A model generated the notes under the pieces. That model searched no databases and was not told where the DNA came from. It saw only the letters and a program-made list of their open reading frames with translations. Shown in pieces: positions 36,129 to 50,000 of a stretch of DNA of 64,000 nt. How positions within the stretch are numbered: position 1 is the first letter of the stretch; the number at the start of each line of letters is the position of its first letter. The DNA is taken from the NCBI RefSeq assembly GCF_000247815.1, contig NC_021677.1:10338803-10402802 (forward strand), read 5' to 3'. Origin of the DNA: Ficedula albicollis. Its lineage: Eukaryota > Chordata > Aves > Passeriformes > Muscicapidae. A program made the position numbers and the translations under genes.

Positions 36129-39048
36129 CTGCTATCCAAAAGGAAGAAATTAAATAGTAGCTAATGGAATCTTTAGCATCTCTGTGGGGCTCAAAGCTTC
36201 GAACATTCAGTTACTTCTCGAAGAGAGCAGGAAATTCGACTTCCTTCATAAAACACAGCAAGCAGAGGAAGGCATGTTATTTTGGCAACTGTAATTTGGT
36301 TATGGAATTGAATTGTTTCCTCAGACATTTCTATGCCTCGTTCTCTTGACTCCTAAGGAATGTAAGAGGAAAGATTTGGAGAAATTGAAGCCTTGTTTAA
36401 AAGCAAAATAACTGGTTCTCTTTATTCCAATTAGCTTGATGAATCCTCAAGGTTCAAGTTGCAGAACAGTGTGCAGGTCTATTTGCATATAACAATCCAC
36501 AGCAGTCACATAGTTGTTTCAAGTATTTTCTTTAATATACTCTTAGGAGTCCTCTTGAGAGGTCTGATATCAAGAATGTAGAAATACATATTTTTAATGT
36601 TTGTTTCTGTTGTTAGTTATTGATTAATGCTCTTTTTCAAGGGTGTTATGAACATGTAGATGAAGTGATTCTTAGCGGCAACTATGATACTCTGTAGTTT
36701 CAAGACCCACTTAAATTCTGCAGTACCTCTAAATACTAGTTTGGGCTTTTTTATTTTTCTAAAAAGACTGGATAAACTACTGCCATGTACATGGATCACA
36801 GCTTTTCTCAAAATAAGGGTTGCAATGTTCCATACACAGTGAGCACCCCTCTCATTTCTACTAGTTTGTATTTGCAATCTCAGTAAAGTGTTTTTCTATA
36901 ATGAATCTTGAGCACTATTTGGGATTTAATTGTAATGTTTCAATTTTGGTTTTAAGTGTTGAGAAATGTGATGATTTGTAGCTTTACAGCTGCACAAACT
37001 CCAGTAAGTGTGGAAGCATGTGTCTTTCTGAACCTCTGTGAGAATTCTTTGTTTACTTCTCAACTGTTCCACATGGAGTACTGGACAATTACCTGGGTTT
37101 ATCCCTAAACAAAAATGTCAACAGCACTGATTGTGGGTTTGGTTTGTTGGTTGTTGCTTGGTTTGGTTTTTTTGTTTTACAAATCTAATAGAGGACTCCA
37201 AATGGTAGATCCACAAATATTTATTGATACTTGTTTACTGAAGTCATGTGTAATTAAAATTCCAAAGGTTATCCTTTTATGTCAAGCTTGGGAGGTGCTT
37301 CTGTGGCTGTTCATCATGTGCCTGTAAAACCTGCACATCTGCACTTCATTTACAATATTGTAACTTTTACTGTTAAGAATATGTGGTCACATGAATAACC
37401 TAATTGGGAAAGGGGAGAAGACAACAGAGAAGATGTGTGGAACTTAAAAACTGTAGCTTATATTTTTCATGATGCTGTCAAATACTTGAAACAAAGAAAC
37501 CTGATTTCCCTTAGAACTTTGTCTATAGCACCCTCAATACAGTTGTTACAACACCAATTTATTCTGTATTTCTAAGCTGTTCTGTATAGTCGCTGTTTCA
37601 GATACTGTACATCTGAACTTGCATCTACCATGGAAATACAGACTTCCTGATATCTGCCAGGTCCTGCATCAGCTTAGCTTGAAACTCATCACCAGCTTAT
37701 GGCAATGCAGGAGGAAGAGGGAGATCTGAACACACATTAGCTACATAAGCTTCTTTCTAGAGAAAAAGTATTACATGGCTATTGTTTAGAGACACATTTC
37801 TCTTTATAAGTTGTCCATTAGCCTTCTTTAAGTGTTAGCTATGCATTTATTCTTTCCCAAATCTATTTTTGGTATTGTTTTCCTTGGACTAAAAATTATG
37901 CTGTTATTCTGGTTGTCAGCCAGCTATCTTTCCCCCCTTCTTCCCTACCCTCCCTTCATTCCCTTCCAGTACCCTTTGAACTTGTCTGACTTGTTGAATT
38001 TGGCAGGAGAGGATTGCAAAAGTATTACACTCCTACAAGTGAAAATCAGTGGTGTGGTAGGAGAGGAGAGACCCAGCTTAGTGCTGCTAAGAGGAAAGGC
38101 TCCACTATGAGCTGAAATTATCACTGATTCTGTTTGATCTGCCAGCTGGCAACCTGGCATGTGTGAAGCTTAAAACCAGGCACAGCAAATGCTGTCTCTT
38201 GGCTCTCCAGACTGGTAGGAGACTAGGGGACATGTAAGCTTGCCATGAGGGAGATAAGACACAAAATCATCAAAATAAAATACCCAAGGAACAGGTTTTG
38301 ATAGCTCAGCTGCTTAGAAACAACCCATTTTTTAATGCAGGGAGACATAGGTTACTAAATGGTCTGTTGTTGCACTGCTATCTTTATTTTGGAAAAAATT
38401 CATAAATGTCTGTGAAACAGATCGTGAAAGCTGCAGGCTGATAACTCCTGTGATTTCACACCAAGTTCTAATAGTTGGTGGCAATCCATATGTTTGTCTG
38501 CTTTCCAAAGTGGTGCAGAGCACTGTTAGTTTGTAACACACACCCTCATCTGTTTTGCAGATTTTTCCATCGAGGCCACCCTGCCTAAAAGGAAAAGATC
38601 TGAGGTTTCTGCAGTCTTTGGGAACAGGCTATAGACTCTGCTCAGCCTGCTCTTTAGGCATGTCAGTCAGGCTCATGGGAATGTTGGTAGTGGACAGGTT
38701 CTTCCCATGGCAAGTAAATGTCAGCCATCCGGGTTGAGGCAGCCATCCTAATTAGACTTTCCTTATGCAACAGATGTTTTGAAGCTCAGCCAGGGAGAAT
38801 AAAGTAATATCCAGGGACAGCAGCCCTTATCTGCTTTCTGGTCTTTTAAAGAAGGCAGCTTGGGTTCAAAAATCTGTTCCCTGAAAATTTCCTTGCATCT
38901 GAAGTGGTTTCTCCAGCAATTATGTCCTTCTATGCATGTTCAAGGTCATTAGGCAAGCTCTAAGGCTGATGAAACTCCAGGAGTTCCACATCATGAATGC
39001 TGCTCACTTGGACTCACTAGTTCAGGTGCCCTTTAAATCACCTGTCAC
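36129..39048. other. Non-coding sequence with a T/G-rich tract
   Basis: No gene or named repeat is recognised. A G/T-rich low-complexity stretch lies at about 37136-37172. Open frames are at most 92 codons. Confidence 0.5.
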
Positions 39049-39155
39049 AGGTTTAGGGGTTGGTTTGATTTTTTTTTAATATATAGCAAAATACTGGTCT
39101 TAGGTTTAGGGGTTGGTTTGATTTTTTTTTTTAATATATAGCAAAATACTGGTCT
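39049..39155. repeat. Tandem duplication, about 53 bp x 2
   Basis: Unit 39049-39101 is repeated at 39102-39155. The copies match except for the length of an internal T run (9 against 11). They abut directly. Confidence 0.95.
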
Positions 39156-42100
39156 CTGAATGTTATTCAGAGTATGCAGATATTTGGTTTTTGGATGAGG
39201 AGTATTTTTGTTCTTGTTTTTTTAAAAATAACATTGAGAAAACCAGCAACACTAAACAGATGCTCTCAAAATGAGATATAGTGATCCTGTTAAAGAACTC
39301 CCCTTCTGTCTTCCTTCAGCTCACTTCAGAAGTTTCTAGAAATCCTTTTTGTTGAAGTAAACTTCAGTAATAAAATGGCAGAATAAGATCTCGGCTGCAC
39401 ACTTTGTTTCTGTTACTCAGTGGTTTGTTATTCTGTGATTATTAGAAAGGAATTAACCTATGGTAACATCCTGTTTTCTTTCTTTGCCTGATCAGCTGTT
39501 TGGAAGGAGTTTTCATTTTGCTCAAACAAAAAAATGCCACCCTTATCTATCTAGTATTAAATTTGTTTCTTTATGTTTAAAACAGGAAGCTCTTGCCTAC
39601 AGCATCCCAGCCATCAGCCTGCTGAATATTTATTATCCTTTCTTCACCTGTGCTGCAAGGCACTGTGCTGACCATGAGAATTCCAGACCTTAAACTCTCC
39701 TGATAGGTAATAATCTTTTTGTTTGCATTTTAAATTTTACCTCTGTTGTTTGAAACAGTTGGGCTAATTTGTCATTTGTGGATCTCATCCAGTGCAGTAA
39801 GTAAAGAGCCCTGTACACAGGAGAGTTGCACAGGTTAGTTGTTATTCTGACAATTTTAAACACATTTCAGTCTCTCTTTTTTTCTTGATTGACATATATG
39901 TTTCCCATTGGCTAATTTTTAAATTAAATGCTGCTTTATAAACAATTCTAATTAAACTGTTCAGTAAAAATTATGGATGGGGTTATAGATGAGAATATAT
40001 GAGACCCTAAAATAATGTTTCTAGAAGATAAAAATCGTGGTTGGATTGCCTAATATCCACAAAACTGTATCTTTTCCCATAACTGTCAAACATTATTCCA
40101 CTGAACTGAATGCTCCACCTACATGGATGTTCATAAAACTCAGGATGTAACTGTGCCTTCTTGGTGACTGGAAGTGCAATGTACTTCAAGTGTGTGACAA
40201 AAGTGAGATTTAGTTCAGCAGTGCAAGAAACGAGACAACTGATTTTAAATAACACAATGAGTTTTACTACAGCGAATTTAATCATTTGGACCTAGCCTGA
40301 AGCAGTATTTATTCCACAGTACCAACATCTGATAAACAGTTCAGGTGAAGAAGCCAGACCAGTGGCCAGTTTCACTTAAGTGCATTGGGGAGTGATCATT
40401 TCTACATCACAGTAGTAAATCTTTGCTCTATTGGGACGTGTTTATTGGAAAGTGCTGAATAATTACATTCACGGTATTTTGAATGTTCTCATATTCTTAA
40501 AATACAAAAAGAAATCATCTTTCCCAAAATATTTGAAGGATACAGAGAAAGATGTGTTGTTATACAGTGAAGAACCAGATCCCTTGAAGAGGTCAGAACT
40601 GTTGAATCCCTCACATTCTTAAGCACACGGTTCTATTATTTTCTGCTGCATTTGTGGTATGAAATAATGATTTTAATGGGTGAAATTTAATGTTCTAGTC
40701 AGCTAGTAAGATTAAATAATGTACCAGTGCAAAGTGTATTTAGCATGTTTTCAATATTCAGGCCTTCCTCAGGAATATTAACCCACCACAGTAAGGGCTG
40801 CAGCTGGGCAGCTTTGTGTGAGTAAGCTGAACAAGTAACTGCTGCCTGTCTTTGCAGAGTAACCTGACTAGAAAAGTTGTGTGACTTTACCAATGCCCTG
40901 ACTTTTGGGTTGGTGTAGTTGAAGAAATACAAACGAAGACAGAGTATGAACCTAATGAGTGACCTAAATAAAATTCCATTACTCCACCCTGCTACAAAAA
41001 ATGAAGAAAATTAAATTTTTAATGCCAAAAGCACTGATACAGTAATTGGTAACTCTATAGTTGAATATTCATGAAGCTCTGCAGTATGTTCACTTAAGGT
41101 ACTGATTATAATTCAGACAAGCTGTGTGATTGAAATTTGCTTTTTGCTTCACCCCAGTTCAAAAACATACCTAACATATATTTAGAATTGAAGTGGATTT
41201 TTTTCTGCATATGACAGAAAAATGTGGTGGTGCCATTCACACACATTGGCAAATAAATTGTTATGGAAAGTATTGTAGTTGCCCTGTTTATCTTCTAAAT
41301 TCCATGGTTTCTTCAGAAAATAATTTCTGATTTAACTGGATAATGAGAATTTTAGGAAAAAAGTCATAGCTGGCTCTGACTTTAAATTTAAATATTTCCT
41401 TTAACAAAAAAATGTAAATGGCATGTTCAGTTAGTAACTTTATCCTCCTTGTTCTGTAAAAATATACTTTTTTTGTTTTCAACAAGATTAAAAACATAAC
41501 ACTTGGAGGGAACACTTAGAAAATGAATTTGTAGGTTGTCTTTAAGTACCATGGAAATTCAAATAAACATTGTTCTAACTAAGAAACATTAACAACAAAA
41601 AAGTTTGCGTTGGAAAGAAAATATTTGCATGCCTTAGAAACATGTTCAACAGAATTCGATATCATCTTATTTGCAGAGATCAAACAGTATCATTTGTATT
41701 AATGTATATTTAGATAGATTTAATTTTGTTTTTTGCACAGGTATGGACATTATGTATTTTGTTAAGCTAGCTTGGCAATTGTTACTTTTTGTAGTCAGCT
41801 TTTGAGTATAAAGAAGAAAAGAAGGGAAGATGTGAAAGAAGAAGAGTGGAACATACATTAAATGTTTCTAGAAAACCTAGAAACTATAGTTGTAAGTTCT
41901 AGGTTTCTATTTCTCTCTTATTTCTTTTGATCTGGGAAGATGATTTCTTAATTGGTGCAGCCTAGGATTTGGATAGAAGAGAACATTAATAAAGAGAATT
42001 AAGATTTTGATTCTTAAGAATTTAATTTCTTAGCCAATATAATTAAGAATTAAGAGAAGGATAGAAGCTGTCTCTCTTTAGCTTACTATTCCTTCCACTA

Positions 42101-43120
42101 CCCCAAGTAAATTTTTTGGAAGGTAATCTGAAATAAGTCACTTCAGGAAAGGCCATTATATAAAAAAGGTTAATTTTAACCTAATAAAGTTTGTCTCCCT
42201 GGGCCTCCCTGTAGTCGTCTGAGAAGTGGAAGGTTCCTGCAGAATGCAATTCAGAGAGCCTAAATTAAATTCCTGATTTTAGGACAGGAACTTAAGTTGA
42301 TTCAAAAATGGACAAAAAACCCAAACCAAACAAATAGAAAGCTTCAGGAGACAAATAGCCTTAGGCCAAAGTGAGTCCTCATGAAAAGTTCCCTTTATAC
42401 ATATCCTCATGCCTCTCAATCTGTTGAAGGCAAGTGGTATGGTATTGTTAATAATATAGTTTTGAAGATTATGAGCAGAATGAAATGGGTGTAGGCTCTT
42501 CTTCTTCTCTTGATCCTTCCCCACAGAAAACACCAGTTTTGGTGTTACTGATTTTGGTAGGAACACTTGAAAGAGATCTTGGATCAGCATTTAGCAACTG
42601 TACCCAGCCATATTCAAACAGATGAATATTTGAATGAAAACAGCAATTTCAGTTGACAAGTAAAAGGAGGTATGTGCATTGTCTGTAAGACAACAATTGC
42701 TTCCTCAGCTTATCAAGTTTTGTTTTCTTTATATCAACTCTAATAACTATAATAGGACTAATGCAAAGGTGGTGTTTAGTTTAACTGAATTGATAAAGAC
42801 ACACAAGCAAACTAGATAAAGTTTCATAATGGTTATCAGATTACAATGCCTAAGGCAAAACTAAGCTTGAGAGCTTTAAGCGGAAAAGGGATGCTGAGGT
42901 AAAAATTTAGCTTTTGGAAGAGCTGTTTGTGATGTTCCTTTACTTATCTGTACTCCCAGAATTTGATATTAGGAAGCTTTCCCTGCTTAGTCTTGTCCTG
43001 CAAGCCATGCAAGGGGAGGACAATGCGTGACCTGCCTTGGTTAAAGGCATAATCATGTTGCAACAGAACAGCACAGGGAAAACTTTCAGATTTAGAGGCA
43101 AACAAAATGTACAATTTGTC
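39156..43120. other. AT-rich non-coding sequence, nothing recognised
   Basis: No gene or named repeat is seen. A short imperfect inverted repeat (CCTAGAA and TTCTAGG arms) lies at about 41867-41910. Open frames are at most about 103 codons and lack context. Confidence 0.5.
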
Positions 43121-43194
43121 TGTAGAGAGTGGAAGCTTTGATTGGAAGTTTGTCTCTTTCTGTAGTCAGTGGAAGCTTTGATTGTGATTTGTGG
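43121..43194. repeat. Imperfect direct repeat, about 40-bp period x 2
   Basis: TGTAGAGAGTGGAAGCTTTG at 43121 recurs as TGTAGTCAGTGGAAGCTTTG at 43161. The similarity continues for about 33 bp before fading. It is more diverged than most of the other pairs. Confidence 0.8.
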
Positions 43195-43847
43195 AAAAGA
43201 AAGTAGGTTTCTTACAAAATTTGCTGGACAAGAATTAAATGTAATTTGGTTTGATCTTGTGCATCTATGATGGAGAATCTAGCCATAGTGAATGAAAACT
43301 TAGAATGATATCTATTATTTCTTTGTTGTTAAAGCAACCTTATTGTGGAATCTCTGTTATAGATTGAGTTTACTAGGTACACAAGGGAAATAATACTTAT
43401 GGTGTGAAATAACTTTGAGAGTTGTGAAGTCATGTGGCCTTTTTGAAGTTTTTAATATCTCAGTGGGGAGATTGCCATCCATTGTGTATCTTAGATCAAT
43501 CTTATACTTTTGTTTTTTACATTTCTTTGTCTACTAAAACCTGATGTTTATACTGGCTAAACTAGTAAGAAATATTAGAGGAAGAGAAGAGGTATTTCAA
43601 GCCTTTATCCCAGAAAATGGATTTATTCCTACTGCTGTATATTCTGTAAGAGAAAACCAGTGGGAGTGCAAGAGCATCTTAAGACTTTTCCTCAATTTGT
43701 ACCATTGATTTGAGCTGAGATTATTCTCATGTTTTTTCTGACTCAGCCACGTGTGAGGCTTTTGGACCAAGAGTGTAGGCAGCACTGTACAGCTTAATAT
43801 ATGTGACAGGGAGAGTTGTCATCTCAAAATAAAAAAGACACATTTTT
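43195..43847. other. Non-coding sequence, nothing recognised
   Basis: No gene or repeat is recognised up to the next CR1 fragment. Confidence 0.5.
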
Positions 43848-44097
43848 GCAGTGAGAACAATCGTTCACTGGAACAACCTCCCCAGGGATGTGGTAATGGC
43901 CCCATTGCTGGAGGTTTTCGAGATACAATTAGAGAGTATGCTCAATAAGCTCTTCCAGGCTCCCTTTTTCACAAAGGGTTGGGCAGGTCAGTCTTTCAAG
44001 GTCCCTTTCAACCTGGGCTGTTCTGGGATTCAGTGATAATCAGGTCAGTCTTTCAAGGTCCCTTCCAACCTGGGCTGTTCTGGGATTCAGTGATAAT
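43848..44097 (+). mobile_element. CR1 LINE 3' end with its tail duplicated
   Basis: GTGAGAACAATCGTTCACTGG, AACAACCTCCCCAGGGATGT and GCTGGAGGTTTTCGAGATAC are diverged CR1 ORF2/3' UTR landmarks. The segment ends in TCAAGGTCCCTTTCAACCTG, GGCTGTTCTGGGATTCAGTG and ATAAT, a degraded CR1 terminus. Its last 57 bp occur twice (43984-44040 and 44041-44097), so the 3' tail is present in tandem. No second CR1 body is attached to the extra tail. Confidence 0.88.
43984..44097. repeat. Tandem duplication of a CR1 tail, 57 bp x 2
   Basis: Unit 43984-44040 is repeated at 44041-44097 with a single visible difference (CCCTTTCAACC/CCCTTCCAACC). The duplicated segment is the 3' terminal part of the CR1 copy that starts at about 43848. 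Confidence 0.95.
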
Positions 44098-47000
44098 AAG
44101 TAGGGAAAAGATGGAGAACACCAATGATACTTTGTAATCAAGAGCTGTGTAAACCTTGATGCCAGGCTCAGCTTCTTGATTTTCTGGAAGTTTCTATATT
44201 GATTTGCACCTGTGTCTTCTAATAAAGGACATTGAAGACAAACAGGATTTTCTTCACAGAGCCATAAAATTGGGGGTGTCCTTTATTGTGTGTGCAAGCA
44301 AATGTGCCTGCGTGTGTAAGACTGCAAAGTCTGGAAAGTGCTGGTTTGCTGTCATTTCTTCTGTGAAGTTCAATTCTCTCTCTATGATGCATCTTAAAGA
44401 ACTTGAAACACTTTCAGTGACCTTCCACCCAAATAGCCTCTTAAAAACATCTGAAGATTGCTCATCTGCAAGAATCTAAAACGTGACAAAGCAGGGAGAT
44501 GCCAGACATTTTTCAGACTGAGATATGTTTACTTCTTCGTGGAGGCTGCTTAGGAATCCAGCACAGTATCATCCTGGATCTCAGTCCTGGCTGTGGACTT
44601 ACCACGTACTGTTTGTATTAACTAGAAAAATGTAAGAAAAAGTCCTTTTCTCCCATTGCTTTCTTCTGCCTGTGTTTCTGTCCATCCATTTCTTCAGCAT
44701 TGCCAATTACTTGTGATGGACAAAAAGGCACTTTTCCTTTGTTTACTTTCTCACAATCACTTTCTTTCAGAAATTGAAGCTGCTTCACCAGCAGTGAATA
44801 TAAGGGCTGCACATCCAGGTCTTACAAATCATTCATCTGATCCCACAAAAGGATGATGTTCATGCTACTCCAAAAGCCGAACCCTTCTTTAACACCCATT
44901 GTTTTCAGCCATCTGCAGCTCAGGCCTTTCCAGGTCCAGGGGCTGTATAGAATTATTACAGTACCTCTTTAAATGCATCTCATCTCTGGTTGAACTGACT
45001 TATGTGCTGCAATTATTTTTCAACTTCCTGTGGTAACAAATTCAATTATTTAATTGTATGCTGTTGTGAAGGAACTACTTTTCTACTCAAACAACTGCCT
45101 ACTAACTGCTTTTGGCATCCTTATCCATATGTACTGTGATCAAATAATTAATAGGCCACCCTCTTCAGTCTATTTAACACTTTCTAACCTGTTTCTATCC
45201 AGAAGTGTCTTTTTTGCATGGAAACCATTTGCAATTACTGACCAGTCTTTCTTCTATGAACCATTTGTTTTTATGTTGTTGGGGGTTTGTTTTTGTTCTT
45301 CTTGGGGGTGTGTGTGCTTGTTTTGTTTGGTTATTTTTTGTTTTTGTTTTTTTTTTATTTTTTTGAGATGTGACTAGAACTGTTTTAAAGATTTGATCTC
45401 ATATTCTATGCTGTTTCCAGCTCTTTCCCATTAATTCCTAACATTTTTGCCTTTTTGGCTACTGTTGAATGCTGTTTTCAGAGAACTATTAAAAATTACT
45501 CTAATCTCTTTCCTGACTTGTAAAACGTAATGGTGGGCTCTTAGTTAATTAAGTGTATTTATATTTGTTTTTTCTCACGTGCATCTATTTGCCTTTTTCA
45601 CCTGACATTTTATTATTCAGGTGCTCAGTATGGCATAAACTACCTTGGCTGTCTTTAGCTCTGATTTTCCCATCTCATCTTTAATCATCTGTAGAGACCC
45701 ACTTTTCCAGATTCTTCAGGACCATATGAACACCTCAGTACCCGTGGAAGTGTAATGTCTGCAGCACAGAACAACTTCTGTCCTTTATTTTCTTACTTCA
45801 GTTACAGGCAGTATTTCTCTTTTGTCCAGTGGGAGCAGTTTCCTTAAGCTGCTTGATAGAAAATTTTGTCAAAACCTCTCCTTGAAAAATACACGTTTCC
45901 CTGTATTAAAATGTTTGTTGATTTCTGTAAAGGAATTTAATGAAATAGCAAGGTTTAGACTGCTGGACAGTCCTGTATTAATTTATCATTCTTGTATCTG
46001 GATCTATTTAGTAATAAAATATTACATTAGTTTCTTATCTAGGACAGTTATTATCTAAAAGTTAGGAACTAGGATGAAAGTCTTAAGTGATAATAAAATT
46101 ATAAAGCAATCAGTCCTCAAATCAGAAGTTTGTTTTGTTTGGGCAGAATAACAAAGCAGCTCAAAGTTAACATCAAAATATTGAAGGAGGTGTTTGGAAA
46201 GCATGAACATCCTTCATTATGTGCTTTTATCTCAGTCTCTGTAAGGCTTTTCATTTTCCTCAGGTAGATAATGCACAGCTTTTTTTTTCCTGGGCATTTG
46301 CCAGAATGTTGTCCAGAGGCACTCTAAAACCCCAAAACTTTGATTAACAATAAAACTTCTGAAGTATTGGTATTTCAGGATTCCTTCTATTAAAGATTAG
46401 TCTTATCTATGTAGATTTATGATATTGTTACAATTACAATGAGTACTTATATCTTCTTTTAAATACTCTATGTGATTTTGTATTTTTTATTTCATAATAT
46501 ATTAGAATAATGGAGTCTTTTTCATTCCGTAATTCTCTACAAGTGTTTTAAACTTAAAATAATGGGTACCATTATTTTAATGCAACCTTGTTTACTTTAT
46601 TTGACATAAAGAAATAAAAGAAAGTTAAGGTAATAAATCTGAATGTATGTGACTACATACTTATTGTAGGCAAATATAGAATGCCATTTTGACTCATATA
46701 TAAAGTTTTAAAATTAGCATAATTAGATACAATTTCTTAGTAGAGTGATGATGAGCAATACTGAGTTCTAGCATAGCTTATAAAGTTCAGTGAAACAGAA
46801 CTAAGAAACATGAATTTGGGTCAGTTTAGCTCAGTATCAAGATATGATTGCTGCTCCTTTCCTACTTTGTCTCCTTGCTCCTCTCCCAGGGGATATCAAA
46901 CAGCAGCTGCAATGGAACAGGAGATGTTGCACAAACTCAGTCATTTGCACCAGAGCTGAACTGCTGGTTGTGAACTGAGGGACTGAAATGCAATTCCATG

Positions 47001-50000
47001 CCTTACTCACTGCTCTTATTGCAGACATAGGGTGCCCTGAAAACAGCAAACAATTGCACTGATACTTCTGTGGCCAATCTTGACTCATGGCATGTCTTGG
47101 AGTTTTTTAAAAGCCTCATAGAATATGAGTAACTGTTCCTTTTATGCCCTTCTCACATCCCCTATTTTTGTTTTAGGTTTTGAGGTAAAAATGTCAAAAC
47201 TAGTATGTGAGATATAGCCCCTAAAGTGTAGAATTCTTTTTCCCCACAGAAGTAGTTCTCTGGTTTAAGCTCATCTCTTTCCTAGGGCCTCCCTGTGCAC
47301 AACACTGATAAAACCATACCAAATGAGTGTGGGGCTTTTTAGATGTTGATGAGATGAGATTGTGCACAAAGCTGGTACATGGTTTTTTGGATCAGCTCCT
47401 GGATATAATCAGGAATGGAATGGTGTTGGCTAAATAATTTTATCAGGGAAAGATTTTGACAAAGGACATGAAGAACATTTTGCTACATTTGGCTTGTGCT
47501 ATTCCAGAAGAGCAGAGCTGTTGTTTTCCTCAAAGCTTTTTTCTGAACTGTCTAATTACCCAAAAAAATATGAGGCTTTGGTACAGTATGTGCCAGTCAA
47601 TGCATAAAAATTACTTTCTTATTCTGATAGCTTTGATTTTTATTATTAACTTTTCTAGTCCTAGGTTTTGTAAAACAATAATTGAAAATGGCAGAAATAA
47701 GGTTAGCTAATGATGTGTTCTCAGAGTGTTGTATCTGGTAGCCTTCTAAAAGAAACTGAGAAGTTATTTTCCTTACCATGCTTTCTAGAAGATGCAAGCC
47801 AATAAGGATAATTTCCCAATTAGAGTGCAAATTGTAAAGATCCTGAACCTAGAATTTTAACAAGCAGACAAAATAGGCCTCATTTTCTTCCTGCTAAGAA
47901 AGGTTTAAAAGTAAGAGGCATTATGTACTTCATTCACTTAAGTCATCAAAGGTTAGCTTTTATGTTGCATATTTGGAAATGCTGACTTCAGTCTGGTCCG
48001 TGTGCAGAATACATCAGTGCTTCCTTAAAGTGAGGGAACTACAAGTAGATGATTAAATTCTCCAGGTCCGCAGTGTTAATACCTGAAAGACAAATAGAAT
48101 GGTTGAGGTGGTTTTGAAGTGGATGTGTAAGAGAACATTTACTCCTTTATTTTTAAGGACACCTGAAAAAGAAAAGGTTGAATTGTCTCCTTTTTTTTGC
48201 TTTTTAGCATTACTATGTGCTCCCAGTCCTGAGATTCTGTGGGTGGAGACTTTGTAGGAGGTAGTAGAAAGGCCGCTCTGGATTTGTTTTGTGTTGGTTT
48301 GTTTGGGTTTTTTTTTGGTACTAACAATAATCCCTTGTCCCTCATTTTGGATTCTGATAGCATGCAGAGCTTTGAGAACACAGGAAATGGGGACTTTCTT
48401 TTCTTTGCTCACAAACAACTGCTTGCTTTCATTTTCAGACCATCCTTTCTGCAAGTCAGCAAATCTGTTCTTTCTGAAGTGCTGAAGCAGTATGCTTTCC
48501 CCCTTTTCACTACATTAAAATAAAGAGCTCAGGTTGAATTTTCCTGAAGCTACTGCATCTGTGTTTCAAATAAGGACAAAAAAGGAAAAATTATTTACCC
48601 TATAATTTTGGCCATGGGTTCTTGATTGCAGCCACTGGAAAGTTTCCTTCTGGCCACATATAGTTCAGGCCAAGAAGCTGATTTGGGGATCTAAGAGCAG
48701 GAGAGAACCATGACACTTCTCAAGTCAGATATTCAGCCAGAGATTACCTGAGAGAGGCTTGCAAGTGCAACCTGAGATTGAGTCTCCTCCTTGGGATACT
48801 GGTATTTTCAAACTAAGGACAGTAGGCAGAGCAGTACTTTTGAGTAATCAGATAACACCTGTGTAGTCATTCAGCTGTAATGGTATTATGATGCACTGCT
48901 CTACAAAAAGTTTCAGTCAAAACTCAGCTGTCCTCAGTCTTTTGATTTCATGGCTTTGTTTGCATTGAGAGTTTTGAACATGCACCAATTGAGATTGGAA
49001 ATCTGAGCAAAGTATGAAAAGCCACTGTGTGGGCTGCTTGCAAATTGCTTGTCTCACAAAGTTCACCAAATGCTATTTATGACTGAAGTTTAACTCAGTG
49101 CTGTTGCTATGTTATAAAATAACCTTTTAAAGAATTAAAATTAATATTTTATTGTGTGAGATATAAGAACAGCCATGTCATGAGCACACCTGCTGAAACA
49201 ACCTCTGTGCTAACATCATGTTTCTGTATGATGTGTGCATTTTGGAGTATTTATTTCACCTCTGTCTTAATTGCTACATCATCCTGTCTAATGTGACACC
49301 TTTTCAGCCCTCAAATTATTAAATCAAATATGCTTTGTTGGTTTCGCCTTGAAATCCCTAACTGCCTCAATTAGCCCAATTAGCAAAAGAGGGACTCTGA
49401 GGAACTTGCTGATTCAGCATGTGCTTCACTTGGGGGTCGTCCAATCCAATTCATTGCTAACTTGGCCAGTAAAATGCACATAGAATTTCTTTGCTAAATG
49501 CATCAATAGCAAGGTGATCTTTCTGTCTCTGAATATTATGGGTCTAAGCTTTTAAATATCAGTTAAAAAAAACCAAGATCAGGCTTCATCCAAGCTACTG
49601 AAAGTCTGCCTTTACATAGTACATAAGTTAGATTGTGCTGTAAATATACTGCCTCTTCCTATCACACCTTCTAAAAATTAAATTTAAATGAAAAACTGCA
49701 TCAGTTTGAGAATGCTTACTGTAAGAACTTCATAGTGTGAAAAATAACACTGTGTGACTACATCTGAAGGGTTGTAGTCAGGGTATTTATAATGTCCCAG
49801 AAGCATACAGTCAGTAGCAAAGAATAACACAGCACACAGAAATCTGTAGATGATTCAGCAATACAGGCAAAAAACCTTCTACAAAGTGTGTTTGCAGAAT
49901 CTTGTATTGCATTAGTAGATCTTTGGAGAAAGGAAGAGCTTTTGGCTGCAATTTTGCATTTACCTCACACCTGAACAAGACACTGAGGATTTCCTACTTC

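Noticed and set aside
48053..48523. Overlapping sense and antisense frames of 80-133 codons
   Set aside because: Opposing frames of similar length with lysine- and phenylalanine-rich translations are typical of chance in AT-rich DNA. No splice sites were seen in register.
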